In this document: piece after piece, positions 42,522-52,762 of the stretch
Position numbering within the stretch: the stretch's first letter is position 1
How the letters are laid out: each line of letters starts with the position of its first letter
Assembly (NCBI RefSeq): GCF_023204875.1
Contig: NZ_CP096247.1
Span: forward strand, 1,860,001 to 1,924,000
Origin: Prevotella sp. E15-22
GTDB taxonomy: Bacteria; Bacteroidota; Bacteroidia; Bacteroidales; Bacteroidaceae
Reading direction: 5' to 3'
Length of the DNA: 64,000 bases
The notes under the pieces: model-generated
What the model was told of the DNA's origin: nothing
The model's database searches: none
Seen by the model: the letters and a program-made list of their open reading frames with translations, nothing else
Program-made: the position numbers and the translations under genes

Positions 42522-43997
42522 ATGGCACAGAATGAAAATGGTAGCAGAGGCTATTTAATTAGTATAGTTATGGTAGCAGTATTAGGCGGACTTTTGTTTG
42601 GCTATGATACTGCTGTGATTTCTGGAGCAGAAAAGGGACTTCAAGCATTCTTCAAGACAGCTGGAGACTTTGACTACACCGATGGTTGGCACGGCTTTAC
42701 TTCTGCGAGTGCCCTGATTGGCTGTATCATTGGCTCTGCAATATCTGGTTTCCTGGCCACCAACCTTGGTCGCAAGAAATCACTCATCATTGCAGGCCTC
42801 TTGTTCTTTATATCAGCATTAGGAAGCATGGATCCCGAATTTCTTTTCTTTGAATACGGTCATCCTTCATATTCGCTAGCGCTGATGTTCAACTTCTATC
42901 GTGTGATTGGCGGCATCGGCGTAGGTTTGGCTTCTGCCATCTGTCCTATGTACATTGGCGAGGTGGCTCCTTCTGGCATCCGTGGTATGCTGGTTTCTTG
43001 GAACCAATTTGCCATCATCTTTGGTCAGTTGGTGGTTTACTTCGTCAACTTCTTCATCCTAGGCGACCATATCCAACCAGCAGTAGAAGAAATGGGAAAG
43101 ACTCTCGCCTCTCTTGATCCAAAAGCTGTATGGACTGTGGAAACCGGATGGCGCTATATGTTCGGAAGTGAGGCAGTGCCCGCAGGCCTCTTCGCGCTGC
43201 TCATCTGCTTCGTACCCGAGACCCCACGCTATCTTGTATCAATTGGTCAGGACCAGAAAGCTCTTGGCATCCTTTCAAAGATCAACGGCAGCAGCAAGGC
43301 AACTCAGATTCTGCAGGACATCAAGGACACTATGGTAGTGAAGACTGAGAAACTGATGACCTATGGTTTTGTCTGCATCTTTGTCGGCATTATGCTGTCT
43401 GTGTTTCAACAGGCTGTAGGTATCAATGCCGTGCTCTACTATGCGCCACGTATCTTCGGTGATATGGGAATGGACAATCCTATGATTCTCACCGTATTTA
43501 TGGGTATTGTCAATATTCTCTTTACCCTCGTAGCCATCTTCACTGTCGAGAAGTGGGGTCGCAAGCCACTTCTTATTTGGGGATCAATTGGAATGGCTAT
43601 TGGCGCACTGGGGGTGGCCATCAGTTTCGGACATGCTGGTCTGGAGTTTGTCACCGCTGCCTCTATCATGGTCTACGCGGCCTCGTTCATGTTCTCATGG
43701 GGCCCCATCACATGGGTTCTTATTGCCGAGATCTTCCCCAACACCATTCGTGGTGGTGCCGTGGCCATTGCAGTAGCTTTCCAGTGGATATTCAATTTTA
43801 TAGTTTCCTCAACCTTCGTGCCCATGTTCAACATGCACCTTACAGAAGGTGATGATTTCGGACACTGGTTTACCTACGGCCTCTATGGTCTCATCTGTCT
43901 GCTGGCAGCCCTCTTCGTATGGAAGATGGTGCCTGAAACCAAAGGCAAGACGTTAGAAGATATGACCGCTATGTGGAAAAACAGAAAACAACAATAA
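42522..43997 (+). CDS. XylE-like sugar:proton symporter (MFS)
   Basis: A 491-residue, 12-helix sugar porter with GGLLFGYDTAVISGAEKGL, RVIGGIGVGLASAICPMYIGEVAP, the PETPRYLV motif, VFQQAVGINAVLYYAPRIF, WGRKPLL and PETKGKTLEDM. Length equals E. coli XylE. Placed between the mutarotase and a second symporter in the arabinose operon, so L-arabinose or D-xylose is the likely substrate; sequence alone does not decide. Confidence 0.92.
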   Translation: MAQNENGSRGYLISIVMVAVLGGLLFGYDTAVISGAEKGLQAFFKTAGDFDYTDGWHGFTSASALIGCIIGSAISGFLATNLGRKKSLIIAGLLFFISALGSMDPEFLFFEYGHPSYSLALMFNFYRVIGGIGVGLASAICPMYIGEVAPSGIRGMLVSWNQFAIIFGQLVVYFVNFFILGDHIQPAVEEMGKTLASLDPKAVWTVETGWRYMFGSEAVPAGLFALLICFVPETPRYLVSIGQDQKALGILSKINGSSKATQILQDIKDTMVVKTEKLMTYGFVCIFVGIMLSVFQQAVGINAVLYYAPRIFGDMGMDNPMILTVFMGIVNILFTLVAIFTVEKWGRKPLLIWGSIGMAIGALGVAISFGHAGLEFVTAASIMVYAASFMFSWGPITWVLIAEIFPNTIRGGAVAIAVAFQWIFNFIVSSTFVPMFNMHLTEGDDFGHWFTYGLYGLICLLAALFVWKMVPETKGKTLEDMTAMWKNRKQQ

Positions 43998-44020
43998 TAA
44001 CTTAAAAAAACTACAAATTT

Positions 44021-45700
44021 ATGGCATTATTAGACTGGATTGTCATCGGGCTCTTTACAATTGCCCTGATTGGCATAGTAGTATGGGTTGTTAGTCAGAA
44101 GAACAACAACTCAGCAGACTATTTTTTAGGTGGTAAGGATGCAACATGGATTGCCATCGGTGCATCTATCTTCGCCTCAAACATTGGTTCAGAGCACCTT
44201 ATCGGCCTCGCCGGCGCTGGTGCTTCGTCGGGTATGGCTATGGCCCACTGGGAGATTCAGGGTTGGATGATCCTGATTCTGGGTTGGGTGTTCGTTCCTT
44301 TCTACACACGCAGTATGGTTTACACCATGCCTGAGTTCCTGGAGCGCCGCTTCAACAAGGAGAGCCGCACCATCCTCTCTGTCATCTCACTCATCTCTTA
44401 CGTGCTCACCAAGGTGGCCGTCACCGTCTATGCCGGTGGTCTGGTGTTCCAGCAGGTGTTTGGCATCGAAGAACTTTGGGGCATCGATTTCTTCTGGATT
44501 GCCGCTATCGGTCTGGTACTCATCACGGCCCTCTACACCATCTTCGGTGGCATGAAGAGCGTGCTTTACACATCTGTTCTCCAGACTCCTATCCTGCTCC
44601 TCGGTTCACTCATCATCCTCGTGCTGGGCTTCAAGGCTCTGGGTGGATGGGATCAGATGATGTCTATCTGCGGTGCTGTTGATGCCAACGAGTATGGCGA
44701 CAAGATGACCTCGCTCATCCGCGACAACCGCGACGCCAACTATCCCTGGTTGGGCGCCCTCATCGGTTCTGCCGTTATCGGTTTCTGGTATTGGTGTACC
44801 GACCAGTACATCGTTCAGCGCGTACTCTCTGGCAAGAATGAGAAAGAAGCTCGCCGTGGTACCATCTTCGGTGCCTACCTAAAACTGCTGCCCGTGTTCT
44901 TGTTCCTCATCCCCGGTATGATTGCTTTCGCCATGAGCACCAAGGGTGTTACCCTGCCCAACGGTGAGGTATTCGTGCTCTCTACTCCCGACGCTGCCTT
45001 CCCCACCCTCGTGGCCAAGTTGCTGCCTGCTGGTGTGAAGGGCCTGGTGGTCTGCGGTATCCTGGCAGCCTTAATGTCCTCACTGGCATCTCTTTTCAAC
45101 TCTTCAGCCATGCTGTTCACCATTGACTTCTGGAAACGCCTCAAGCCCGAGACTCCCGAGAAGCAGTTGGTGCGCATCGGTCAGATTGCCACCGTGGTCA
45201 TCGTAATTCTCGGCATCCTGTGGATTCCCATTATGCGCTCTGTAGGCGATGTGCTCTATAACTACCTGCAGGACGTTCAGTCTGTGCTTGCTCCTGGTAT
45301 TGCCTCTGCCTTCCTGCTGGGTATTTGCTGGAAGCGTGCTTCAGCCAAGGGTGGCATGTGGGGTTTGCTGTCTGGTATCATCATCGGTCTCACCCGTCTG
45401 AGTGCCAAGGTTTACTACAGCAACGCTACCGACGCTACCGACTCATGGTTCAAGGCTGTGTTCTATGACTTCAACTGGCTGTTCTTCTGCGGCGCTATGC
45501 TGGTGGTCTGCTGTTTGGTTGTCATCGTGGTGTCACTTATCACCGAGGCTCCTGACGAGAAAAAAATCCAGGGTTTGGTATTCGGAACATCTACCCCCGA
45601 GCAGGTGGCTGCTACACGTGCTAGTTGGAACAAGTGGGATGTCATCCACACCATTATCATCTTAGGCTTCACAGCAGCCTTCTACTATTATTTCTGGTAA
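44021..45700 (+). CDS. sodium:solute symporter (SSS/SGLT family)
   Basis: A 559-residue membrane protein with about 14 helices: NSADYFLGGKDATWIAIGASIFASNIGSEHLIGLAGAGA, TMPEFLERRF and the sodium-site region ALMSSLASLFNSSAMLFTIDFW are SGLT-like. It probably imports a monosaccharide with Na+; in arabinose loci of Bacteroides such a carrier is the arabinose porter. The gene uses a strongly preferred codon set and is richer in G+C than its neighbours, as tkt is, which suggests high expression. Confidence 0.92.
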   Translation: MALLDWIVIGLFTIALIGIVVWVVSQKNNNSADYFLGGKDATWIAIGASIFASNIGSEHLIGLAGAGASSGMAMAHWEIQGWMILILGWVFVPFYTRSMVYTMPEFLERRFNKESRTILSVISLISYVLTKVAVTVYAGGLVFQQVFGIEELWGIDFFWIAAIGLVLITALYTIFGGMKSVLYTSVLQTPILLLGSLIILVLGFKALGGWDQMMSICGAVDANEYGDKMTSLIRDNRDANYPWLGALIGSAVIGFWYWCTDQYIVQRVLSGKNEKEARRGTIFGAYLKLLPVFLFLIPGMIAFAMSTKGVTLPNGEVFVLSTPDAAFPTLVAKLLPAGVKGLVVCGILAALMSSLASLFNSSAMLFTIDFWKRLKPETPEKQLVRIGQIATVVIVILGILWIPIMRSVGDVLYNYLQDVQSVLAPGIASAFLLGICWKRASAKGGMWGLLSGIIIGLTRLSAKVYYSNATDATDSWFKAVFYDFNWLFFCGAMLVVCCLVVIVVSLITEAPDEKKIQGLVFGTSTPEQVAATRASWNKWDVIHTIIILGFTAAFYYYFW

Positions 45701-45711
45701 GTCAATTCTAG

Positions 45712-45734
45712 AATGCATAATTCATAATGCATAA
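45712..45734. repeat. direct repeat AATGCATAA upstream of araR
   Basis: AATGCATAA occurs at 45712-45720 and 45726-45734 (period 14 bp, separated by TTCAT) in the 49-bp gap before araR. Could be an AraR site or a common AT-rich intergenic repeat. Confidence 0.45.
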
Positions 45735-45749
45735 CATATAATAAGCGAA

Positions 45750-46424
45750 ATGACTTACTATATTGAACATTCGAAAGTCTGGGTGTCGGTCGATGTCATC
45801 ATCTTCGGCTTTGATGAGCAGAAACTGAAGGTACTCATCGGCCGACGCCAGATGGATCCCGGACGCGGCGAGTGGAGCCTCTATGGAGGCTTCGTCGCTG
45901 CTGACGAGAGCATCGATGATGCTGCCAAACGAACCTTGGAAACACTAACAGGCCTTAACAACCTGTATATGCGACAAGTAGGAGCCTTTGGAAGCATTGA
46001 CCGTGACCCTGGTGAACGCGTCATCTCTATTGCCTATTACGCATTAATTAACGTAAAGGACTACGACGAGAAGTTACGCCAAGAGCATGGTGTAGAATGG
46101 GTTGACATCAACGAGATACCCATCCTATATTCAGACCACAACCAAATGGTAAAGCAGGCCCTGCGTATTATGCGCCAAAAAATCAAGACTGCCCCCATCA
46201 GTTTCCGTCTATTACCCCAACTCTTCACCCTCACACAACTGCAGCGTCTCTATGAAGCCGTTATTGGCGAAGAAGTTGACAAACGTAACTTTCGTAAACG
46301 CATTAAGGAAATGGACTTCATTGAGAAGACAAATCTTATCGATAAGAAGTCATCAAAACGTGGTGCGGCCTTATACCGTTTCAATAATAAGGCCTACGAT
46401 GAAGATTCAAAATTTAAATTATAA
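45750..46424 (+). CDS. araR: Nudix-family transcriptional regulator of arabinose use, AraR
   Basis: A 224-residue protein with an N-terminal Nudix-fold domain (about 1-145) and a C-terminal winged helix (about 150-224, [26 protein letters not shown]). The Nudix box at 47-69 keeps the glycines but reads RTLETL where catalytic enzymes have REXXEE, so it should bind rather than hydrolyse its ligand. Nudix-type AraR of Bacteroides thetaiotaomicron represses arabinose genes and responds to L-arabinose; the genes araD and araA directly downstream (8 bp) support the same job. Confidence 0.88.
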   Translation: MTYYIEHSKVWVSVDVIIFGFDEQKLKVLIGRRQMDPGRGEWSLYGGFVAADESIDDAAKRTLETLTGLNNLYMRQVGAFGSIDRDPGERVISIAYYALINVKDYDEKLRQEHGVEWVDINEIPILYSDHNQMVKQALRIMRQKIKTAPISFRLLPQLFTLTQLQRLYEAVIGEEVDKRNFRKRIKEMDFIEKTNLIDKKSSKRGAALYRFNNKAYDEDSKFKL

Positions 46425-46432
46425 AGAACACT

Positions 46433-47143
46433 ATGTTAGAAGAACTCAAACAGAAAGTATTTAAGGCCAACTTAGACCTAGTAAAGCAGGGACTAGTAAT
46501 CTTTACCTGGGGTAATGTCTCTGGTATTGACCGTGAAAAGGGGCTCGTTGTCATTAAGCCATCAGGCGTAAGCTACGACGAGATGAAAGCTGAGGACATG
46601 GTGGTGGTTGATTTGGAAAGTGGTAAGGTTGTTGAAGGCGACCTCAACCCCTCAAGCGATACACCTACCCACCTTGTATTATACAAAGCGTTCCCTAACA
46701 TTCAGGGCGTGGTCCACACTCACTCTACCTATGCCACCGCTTTCGCTCAAGCAGGCAAGGACATCCCCAATATCGGAACTACTCATGCCGACTACTTCTA
46801 CAAGGATATCCCATGCACTCGCGACATGACCGAAGCTGAGGTTAAAGGTCAGTACGAGTTGGAGACAGGTAATGTGATTGTTGACGAAGTTCTAAACATC
46901 CGTAAAATCAATCCCGATCACACACCTGCCGTATTGGTTAAGAACCATGGTCCGTTCTCATGGGGAACATCTCCTGACAACGCAGTATATAACGCAAAGG
47001 TAATGGAACAATGTGCCAAAATGGCCTTTATTGCATTCTCAGTGAATCCCAACTTAACAATGAACCCTTTGCTCATCGAGAAACATTATATGCGCAAACA
47101 TGGCCCCAATGCCTATTATGGACAGAAAGGACAAAAACATTAA
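46433..47143 (+). CDS. araD: L-ribulose-5-phosphate 4-epimerase
   Basis: Converts L-ribulose-5-phosphate to D-xylulose-5-phosphate. 236-residue class II aldolase-fold protein: [22 protein letters not shown], zinc ligands in [35 protein letters not shown] and the NHGPFSWG block. Eight bp after araR and 26 bp before araA. Confidence 0.96.
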   Translation: MLEELKQKVFKANLDLVKQGLVIFTWGNVSGIDREKGLVVIKPSGVSYDEMKAEDMVVVDLESGKVVEGDLNPSSDTPTHLVLYKAFPNIQGVVHTHSTYATAFAQAGKDIPNIGTTHADYFYKDIPCTRDMTEAEVKGQYELETGNVIVDEVLNIRKINPDHTPAVLVKNHGPFSWGTSPDNAVYNAKVMEQCAKMAFIAFSVNPNLTMNPLLIEKHYMRKHGPNAYYGQKGQKH

Positions 47144-47169
47144 TTCTAATCACTAAAATAGATACACTT

Positions 47170-48708
47170 ATGAAAGCATTTGATAATTATGAGATTTGGT
47201 GGGTAACAGGCGCACAGCTCCTGTACGGAGGCGATGCCGTTGTTGCAGTTGACGGACACTCAAAGGAAATGGTTGACGGTCTGAACAAGAGCGGCAACAT
47301 TCCCGTAAAGATTGTGTATAAAGGCACAGCCAACAGTTCAAAGGAGGTAGAGCAGATTATGCTTGCTGCTAACAACGACGAGAAGTGCGTAGGTATCATC
47401 ACCTGGATGCACACCTTCTCCCCCGCCAAGATGTGGATTAAAGGTCTTCAGCAGTTACAGAAACCTCTGTGCCACTTCCATACACAGTATAATGCCGAAA
47501 TCCCCTGGAGCGACATCGACATGGACTTCATGAACCTGAACCAGAGTGCTCACGGTGATATCGAGTTCGGACATATCTGCACACGCATGCGTATCGCCCG
47601 TAAAGTGGTTTGCGGTTATTGGAAGGATGAAAAAGTTCAGAAACAGATTGCCGTTTGGGCTCGCGTAGCAACTGGTGTTGCAGATGCTCACAACGTGCGC
47701 TGTCTGATGTTTGGCATGAACATGAACAACGTTGCTGTTACTGATGGTGACCGCGTAGAGTTCGAGCAGCGTCTAGGCTACCACGTTGACTACTACCCCG
47801 TATCTTCACTGATGGAGTACTTCAAGCAGGTCACCGATAAGGAGGCCGACGAGCTCGTTGAGGAGTATAAAAAACTCTACACCATCAAGATTGACGAGAG
47901 CGGAGAACAAGTTTACTGGGAGAAAGTGAAGAACGCTGCCAAGGCCGAGATTGCCCTGCGCCGCGTACTGAAGGACGAGGGCGCTACTGCCTTCACCACC
48001 AACTTCGACGACCTTGGTGATGCCAACATCGATGATCCTAACTTCTGCGGATTCGACCAGATTCCAGGTCTCGCTTCACAGCGCCTGATGCAGGAGGGTT
48101 ACGGTTTCGGTGCCGAGGGCGACTGGAAGACAGCCTGCCTCTATCGCACCCTGTGGGTTATCCAGCAGGGAATGCCTACCGGCTGCTCTTTCCTGGAAGA
48201 CTACACCCTCAACTTTGCCGGCGACAAGAGCTCTTGCCTGCAGAGTCACATGCTCGAGGTTTGTCCGCTCATCGCTACCGACAAGCCCAAACTCGAGGTT
48301 CACTTCCTCGGCATTGGTATTCGAAAGCAGCAAACCGCCCGTTTGGTGTTCACCTCAAAAACCGGTGCAGGAATCAAGGCCACCGTTGTAGACCTTGGTA
48401 ACCGCTTCCGTCTGATTTCTCAGGAGGTAGAGTGCATCGAGCCCAAGCCCATGCCTAAGCTTCCCGTGGCTTCTGCCCTGTGGATTCCCCAGCCCAGTTT
48501 CGAGGTTGGCGCTGCTGCATGGATCCTGGCTGGTGGTACTCACCACAGTGCTTTCTCTTATGACATTAATGAAGAGTACTGGGAAGACTTCGCCGAAATG
48601 CTGGGCATTGAGTATGTAAAGATCAACAAGCAGACAAATATTGCTGATTTCAAGCAGACCCTCCGCAATAATGAAATGTACTTTATGCTGAACAAATCAC
48701 TGAAGTAA
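47170..48708 (+). CDS. araA: L-arabinose isomerase
   Basis: Isomerises L-arabinose to L-ribulose; manganese enzyme. The ATG at 47170 gives 512 residues starting MKAFDNYEIWWVTGAQLLYG, the canonical AraA N-terminus; the longer in-frame reading from 47011 lies inside araD. Further signatures are WMHTFSPAKMWIKGL, CHFHTQYNAEIPW, GYGFGAEGDWKTA and GGTHHSAFSYD near the C-terminus. Ended by a strong terminator. Confidence 0.97.
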   Translation: MKAFDNYEIWWVTGAQLLYGGDAVVAVDGHSKEMVDGLNKSGNIPVKIVYKGTANSSKEVEQIMLAANNDEKCVGIITWMHTFSPAKMWIKGLQQLQKPLCHFHTQYNAEIPWSDIDMDFMNLNQSAHGDIEFGHICTRMRIARKVVCGYWKDEKVQKQIAVWARVATGVADAHNVRCLMFGMNMNNVAVTDGDRVEFEQRLGYHVDYYPVSSLMEYFKQVTDKEADELVEEYKKLYTIKIDESGEQVYWEKVKNAAKAEIALRRVLKDEGATAFTTNFDDLGDANIDDPNFCGFDQIPGLASQRLMQEGYGFGAEGDWKTACLYRTLWVIQQGMPTGCSFLEDYTLNFAGDKSSCLQSHMLEVCPLIATDKPKLEVHFLGIGIRKQQTARLVFTSKTGAGIKATVVDLGNRFRLISQEVECIEPKPMPKLPVASALWIPQPSFEVGAAAWILAGGTHHSAFSYDINEEYWEDFAEMLGIEYVKINKQTNIADFKQTLRNNEMYFMLNKSLK

Positions 48709-48733
48709 ATCATTATTACCTTCATAACAAAAG

Positions 48734-48767
48734 AACTCTGAGTCAATTTGATTCAGAGTTTTTTTTA
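48734..48767 (+). terminator. terminator after araA
   Basis: AACTCTGA (48734-48741) / TCAGAGTT (48753-48760) with inner TC/GA pairing, followed by TTTTTT. Closes the galM-to-araA operon. Confidence 0.85.
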
Positions 48768-48988
48768 TTTACCATATCATAGATTAATGTCACACAAAAC
48801 ATAATACCTGCAAGCATTAAATATATCATTTACATGTGGCAAGCATTGCATTTGCTGCCAATAAGTATCACATTTGTATATTCATTTACCATTAAAAATA
48901 ATACCATATTTTCAATATTATTTATTCATTTATCTATCACACCATATTTTATTATTATACCATATATATATGAAAAGACATGGAAATA
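48768..48988. other. AT-rich upstream region of araB with repeated motifs
   Basis: No gene. ACCATAT occurs at 48771, 48903, 48941 and 48959, with a near copy ACCATTA at 48888; GCAAGCATT is repeated at 48810 and 48839, and 48838-48859 is an imperfect palindrome (GGCAAGCA...TGCTGCC). These may be AraR or other regulator sites; the operator is not recognised. Confidence 0.4.
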
Positions 48989-49020
48989 TTTGGCTATGTG
49001 AGCGGAAAATGTTACCTTTG
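48989..49020 (+). promoter_or_regulatory. araB-tkt promoter
   Basis: TTTG (48989-48992), 20-bp spacer, TACCTTTG (49013-49020): perfect consensus. Leader about 28 nt to the araB ATG. Confidence 0.87.
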
Positions 49021-49051
49021 CGCTCAAAATACCAAAAAACTTAAGAAAACA

Positions 49052-50638
49052 ATGACCGCAAAACAAACCATCGAGGCTGGAAAAGCCATTCTGGGAATCG
49101 AGTTCGGTTCCACACGCATCAAGGCCGTTCTTATCGACCAAGAAAACAAACCCATAGCTCAGGGTTCACACGAGTGGGAAAACCAGCTCGTAGATGGACT
49201 ATGGACCTATAGCGTGGAGGCCATTTGGTATGGTCTTCAAGACTGCTACGCAGAATTACGCAAAGACGTAATGAAGCAATACGATTGTGAGATCGAAAAT
49301 TTGGCCGCCATCGGCTTCAGCGCAATGATGCATGGCTATATGGCCTTCAATCAGAACCAGCAGATTCTAGTACCATTCCGCACCTGGCGTAACACAAATA
49401 CAGGAAAGGCTGCTGCCAAACTCTCTGAGCTTTTCAATTATAACATTCCCCTGCGTTGGAGTATCTCGCACCTTTATGAAGCTATTCTCGACAACGAAGA
49501 GCATGTCAGCGACATCAAATATCTAACAACATTAGCAGGCTATGTACACTGGCAGGTTACAGGCCAGTTCGTTTTGGGCGTAGGCGATGCATCTGGTATG
49601 ATTCCCGTAGACCCCGCCACAAAGACATATGATGCCGAGATGGTAAAGAAGTTCGACGAGTTGATTGCTCCAAAGGGCTTCAGTTGGAAGTTGCTCGACA
49701 TTCTACCAAAGTCATTGAATGCTGGCGAAAGTGCCGGTTTTCTTACACCAGAAGGTGCAAAGAGACTCGATGTCTCTGGACACCTCAAACCGGGTTGCCC
49801 CGTATGTCCACCAGAAGGCGATGCTGGTACCGGCATGGTTGCCACCAATGCAGTAAAACAGCGTACAGGTAACGTAAGTGCAGGTACTTCTTCTTTCTCT
49901 ATGATTGTACTCGAGAAGCCTTTATCAAAGCCCTATGAAATGATTGATATGGTGACCACTCCCGACGGTTCGCTTGTGGCCATGGTTCACTGCAACAACT
50001 GTACTTCGGATATCAACGCATGGGTGGGCCTGTTCAAGGAATACCAGCAACTGTTGGGCCTTAAGGTCGACATGAACGAACTCTATGGCAAGTTGTTTAA
50101 CAAAGCCCTTGAGGGTGATGCTGACTGTGGTGGTCTGATGGCATATAATTATGTTAGCGGTGAACCTGTAACGGGGCTAAGTGAGGGACGTCCCATGTTT
50201 GTACGCTCAGCTAACGACAAATTCAATTTAGCAAACTTCATGCGCGCACACCTCTATGGAGCCATCGGTGTTCTAAAAATCGGAAATGACATTCTGTTCA
50301 AAGACGAGATGATTCGCGTAGACCGAATCACTGGTCATGGTGGATACTTCAAAACTGCAGGCGTAGGTCAGCGCATGCTAGCTGCAGCCCTGAATAGTCC
50401 CATCAGTGTTATGGAGACAGCTGGTGAAGGAGGAGCATGGGGTATTGCTCTGCTTGCAGGCTACCTAATCAACAAGGATGGCAAGAGTTTGGCTGACTAT
50501 CTTGAGGATGTGGTCTTTGCAGGTAATACCGGTATAAGCATCGCTCCAACAGCCGAGGATGTGGCCGGATTCGAACGCTACATCCAAAACTACAAGAAGT
50601 GTCTCCCCATTGAACAAGCTGCTGTAGACAACAAATAA
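49052..50638 (+). CDS. araB: FGGY-family carbohydrate kinase, probable L-ribulokinase
   Basis: Phosphorylates L-ribulose (by context). The 528-residue protein has the FGGY actin-like fold with phosphate-1 motif [16 protein letters not shown] near the start and [16 protein letters not shown] and [16 protein letters not shown] further on. It is closer in look to xylulokinases than to E. coli AraB, as known for the araB of Bacteroides arabinose loci. Start 49052 chosen since the promoter lies inside the longer reading from 48980. Followed by tkt after 32 bp. Confidence 0.85.
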   Translation: MTAKQTIEAGKAILGIEFGSTRIKAVLIDQENKPIAQGSHEWENQLVDGLWTYSVEAIWYGLQDCYAELRKDVMKQYDCEIENLAAIGFSAMMHGYMAFNQNQQILVPFRTWRNTNTGKAAAKLSELFNYNIPLRWSISHLYEAILDNEEHVSDIKYLTTLAGYVHWQVTGQFVLGVGDASGMIPVDPATKTYDAEMVKKFDELIAPKGFSWKLLDILPKSLNAGESAGFLTPEGAKRLDVSGHLKPGCPVCPPEGDAGTGMVATNAVKQRTGNVSAGTSSFSMIVLEKPLSKPYEMIDMVTTPDGSLVAMVHCNNCTSDINAWVGLFKEYQQLLGLKVDMNELYGKLFNKALEGDADCGGLMAYNYVSGEPVTGLSEGRPMFVRSANDKFNLANFMRAHLYGAIGVLKIGNDILFKDEMIRVDRITGHGGYFKTAGVGQRMLAAALNSPISVMETAGEGGAWGIALLAGYLINKDGKSLADYLEDVVFAGNTGISIAPTAEDVAGFERYIQNYKKCLPIEQAAVDNK

Positions 50639-50670
50639 AGAAGAATATATTAGTTAGTAGTTTAAAAATT

Positions 50671-52683
50671 ATGAACGACAACAAAGTAATGAACATGGCA
50701 GCGGATAATATCCGTATCCTCGCTGCTTCGATGGTTGAAAAAGCCAAGTCGGGTCACCCCGGCGGTGCGATGGGTGGTGCAGACTTCATCAACACCCTTT
50801 ACAGTGAGTTCCTGGTTTACGATCCTGAGAATCCCACATGGGAGGGACGCGACCGTTTCTTCCTCGATCCTGGCCACATGGCTCCAATGCTGTACAGCCA
50901 GCTCGCCCTTATCGGCAAGTACACTCTTGAGGACCTGAAGAACCTGCGTCAGTGGGGTTCAGTAACTCCTGGTCACCCCGAGCGCGAGATTGAGCGCGGC
51001 ATCGAGAACACCTCTGGTCCTCTTGGTCAGGGTCACTGCTTCGCTGTAGGTGCTGCCATCGCCGCAAAGTTCCTGAAAGCTCGTCTGGGCAACGTGATGA
51101 ATCAGACTATCTATGCATACATCTCTGACGGTGGTGTGCAGGAGGAGATTTCGCAGGGTGCTGGCCGTATCGCTGGTAACCTGGGTCTGGACAATCTCAT
51201 CATGTTCTACGACGCTAACGATATCCAGCTCTCTACTAAGACAGAGGTTGTAACCTGCGAGGATACAGCCAAGAAGTATGAGGCTTGGGGATGGTATGTA
51301 CAGAAGATTGACGGTAACGACGTAGATCAGATCCGTGAGGCTATCAAGAAAGCTCAGGCTGAGAAGGAGCGTCCTTCACTCATCATCGGACACTGCGTGA
51401 TGGGTAAGGGTGCACGTAAGGCTGATAACACTTCTTACGAGAGCAACTGCGCTACTCACGGTGCTCCTCTTGGTGGCGACGCTTACATCAACACCATGAA
51501 AAACCTGGGTGCTGACCCTGAGAATCCATTCCAGATCTTCCCAGAGGTACAGGAGATGTACGCTAAGCGTGCTGAGGAGTTGAAGAAGATTGTAGCTGAG
51601 CGCTACGCCGAGAAGGCTGAGTGGGCTAAGGGTCATCCCGAACAGGCCAAGCAGCTTGAGGAGTGGTTCAGCGGCAAGGCTCCAAAGATCGACTGGAGCA
51701 AGGTTGAGCAGAAGCCTGGTTGCGCTACACGTAACGCCAGCGCTACTGTTTTGGGGCAGCTGGCTGAGCAGGTGCCTAACATGATCTGCGCATCTGCCGA
51801 CTTGAGCAACTCTGATAATACAAACGGATTCCTGAAGAAGACCAAGGATATGGTTAAGGGCGACTTCAGCGGTGCATTCTTCGAGGCTGGTGTAGCCGAG
51901 CTCACCATGGCTTGCTGCTGTATCGGTATGGCTCTGCACGGTGGTGTTATCCCCGCTTGCGGTACCTTCTTCGTATTCTCTGACTACATGAAGCCAGCCG
52001 TACGTATGGCTGCCCTGATGGAGCTGCCTGTTAAGTTCATCTGGACTCACGATGCATTCCGCGTTGGTGAGGATGGTCCTACCCACGAGCCAGTTGAGCA
52101 GGAGGCACAAATCCGTCTGATGGAGAAGCTGAAGAACCACCACGGCAAGAACTCTGTATTGGTAGTTCGTCCTGCCGATGCTGAGGAGACAACCGTTTGC
52201 TGGCGCATGGCTATGGAGAATGTTGATACTCCTACAGCCCTGATCTTCTCTCGTCAGAACATCGAGATGCTGCCCGAGGGCAACGACTACAACCAGGCTA
52301 CTAAGGGTGCTTACGTTGTAGCAGGATCAGACGAGAAGTTCGACGTAATCCTGCTTGCTTCAGGTTCTGAGGTTTCTACTCTCGAGGCTGGTGCTAAGCT
52401 ACTCCGTGAGGACGGCGTTAAGGTTCGTATCGTGAGCGTACCTTCTGAGGGCCTGTTCCGCAGCCAGAGCAAGGAGTATCAGCAGAGCGTCCTGCCTGCT
52501 GGCGTTAAGAAGTTCGGTCTCACCGCTGGTCTGCCAGTAAACCTCGAGGGTCTGGTAGGTGCCGACGGTACCGTATGGGGGCTGGAGAGCTTCGGTTTCT
52601 CTGCTCCTTACAAGGTGCTCGACGAGAAGCTCGGCTTCACCGGAGAGAATGTTTACAAGCAAGTAAAGAATTTGCTTGCATAA
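50671..52683 (+). CDS. tkt: transketolase
   Basis: Thiamine-diphosphate enzyme that moves two-carbon units between pentose, tetrose and hexose phosphates. 670 residues: KSGHPGGAMGGADF, DPGHMAPMLYSQLALIG, GPLGQGHCFAVGAA, the ThDP motif ISDGGVQEE...DNLIMFYDAND, and in the second half EAGVAELTMACCCIGMA and HDAFRVGEDGPTHEPVEQ. It takes up the xylulose-5-phosphate made by AraD. Codon use and G+C are those of a highly expressed gene. Confidence 0.96.
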   Translation: MNDNKVMNMAADNIRILAASMVEKAKSGHPGGAMGGADFINTLYSEFLVYDPENPTWEGRDRFFLDPGHMAPMLYSQLALIGKYTLEDLKNLRQWGSVTPGHPEREIERGIENTSGPLGQGHCFAVGAAIAAKFLKARLGNVMNQTIYAYISDGGVQEEISQGAGRIAGNLGLDNLIMFYDANDIQLSTKTEVVTCEDTAKKYEAWGWYVQKIDGNDVDQIREAIKKAQAEKERPSLIIGHCVMGKGARKADNTSYESNCATHGAPLGGDAYINTMKNLGADPENPFQIFPEVQEMYAKRAEELKKIVAERYAEKAEWAKGHPEQAKQLEEWFSGKAPKIDWSKVEQKPGCATRNASATVLGQLAEQVPNMICASADLSNSDNTNGFLKKTKDMVKGDFSGAFFEAGVAELTMACCCIGMALHGGVIPACGTFFVFSDYMKPAVRMAALMELPVKFIWTHDAFRVGEDGPTHEPVEQEAQIRLMEKLKNHHGKNSVLVVRPADAEETTVCWRMAMENVDTPTALIFSRQNIEMLPEGNDYNQATKGAYVVAGSDEKFDVILLASGSEVSTLEAGAKLLREDGVKVRIVSVPSEGLFRSQSKEYQQSVLPAGVKKFGLTAGLPVNLEGLVGADGTVWGLESFGFSAPYKVLDEKLGFTGENVYKQVKNLLA

Positions 52684-52708
52684 TAAGCAAGATATTCCAA
52701 TAATATAT

Positions 52709-52745
52709 AAAAGGGTTACATCATCACGATGTAACCCTTTTCAAT
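52709..52745. terminator. bidirectional terminator between tkt and the lipoprotein gene
   Basis: 13-bp perfect stem (52710-52722 with 52728-52740), 5-nt loop, with TTTTC after it in plus and TTTTATATATT in minus. Confidence 0.85.
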
Positions 52746-52762
52746 TAAATACACAAAATATA

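Noticed and set aside
45712..45734. Palindromic AraR operator before araR
   Set aside because: The repeat is direct rather than a good dyad, and similar AT-rich repeats are common between Bacteroidales genes; listed only as a repeat.
48896..48923. AAATAATA/TATTATTT inverted repeat as regulator site
   Set aside because: Made only of A and T in a very AT-rich stretch; likely chance.
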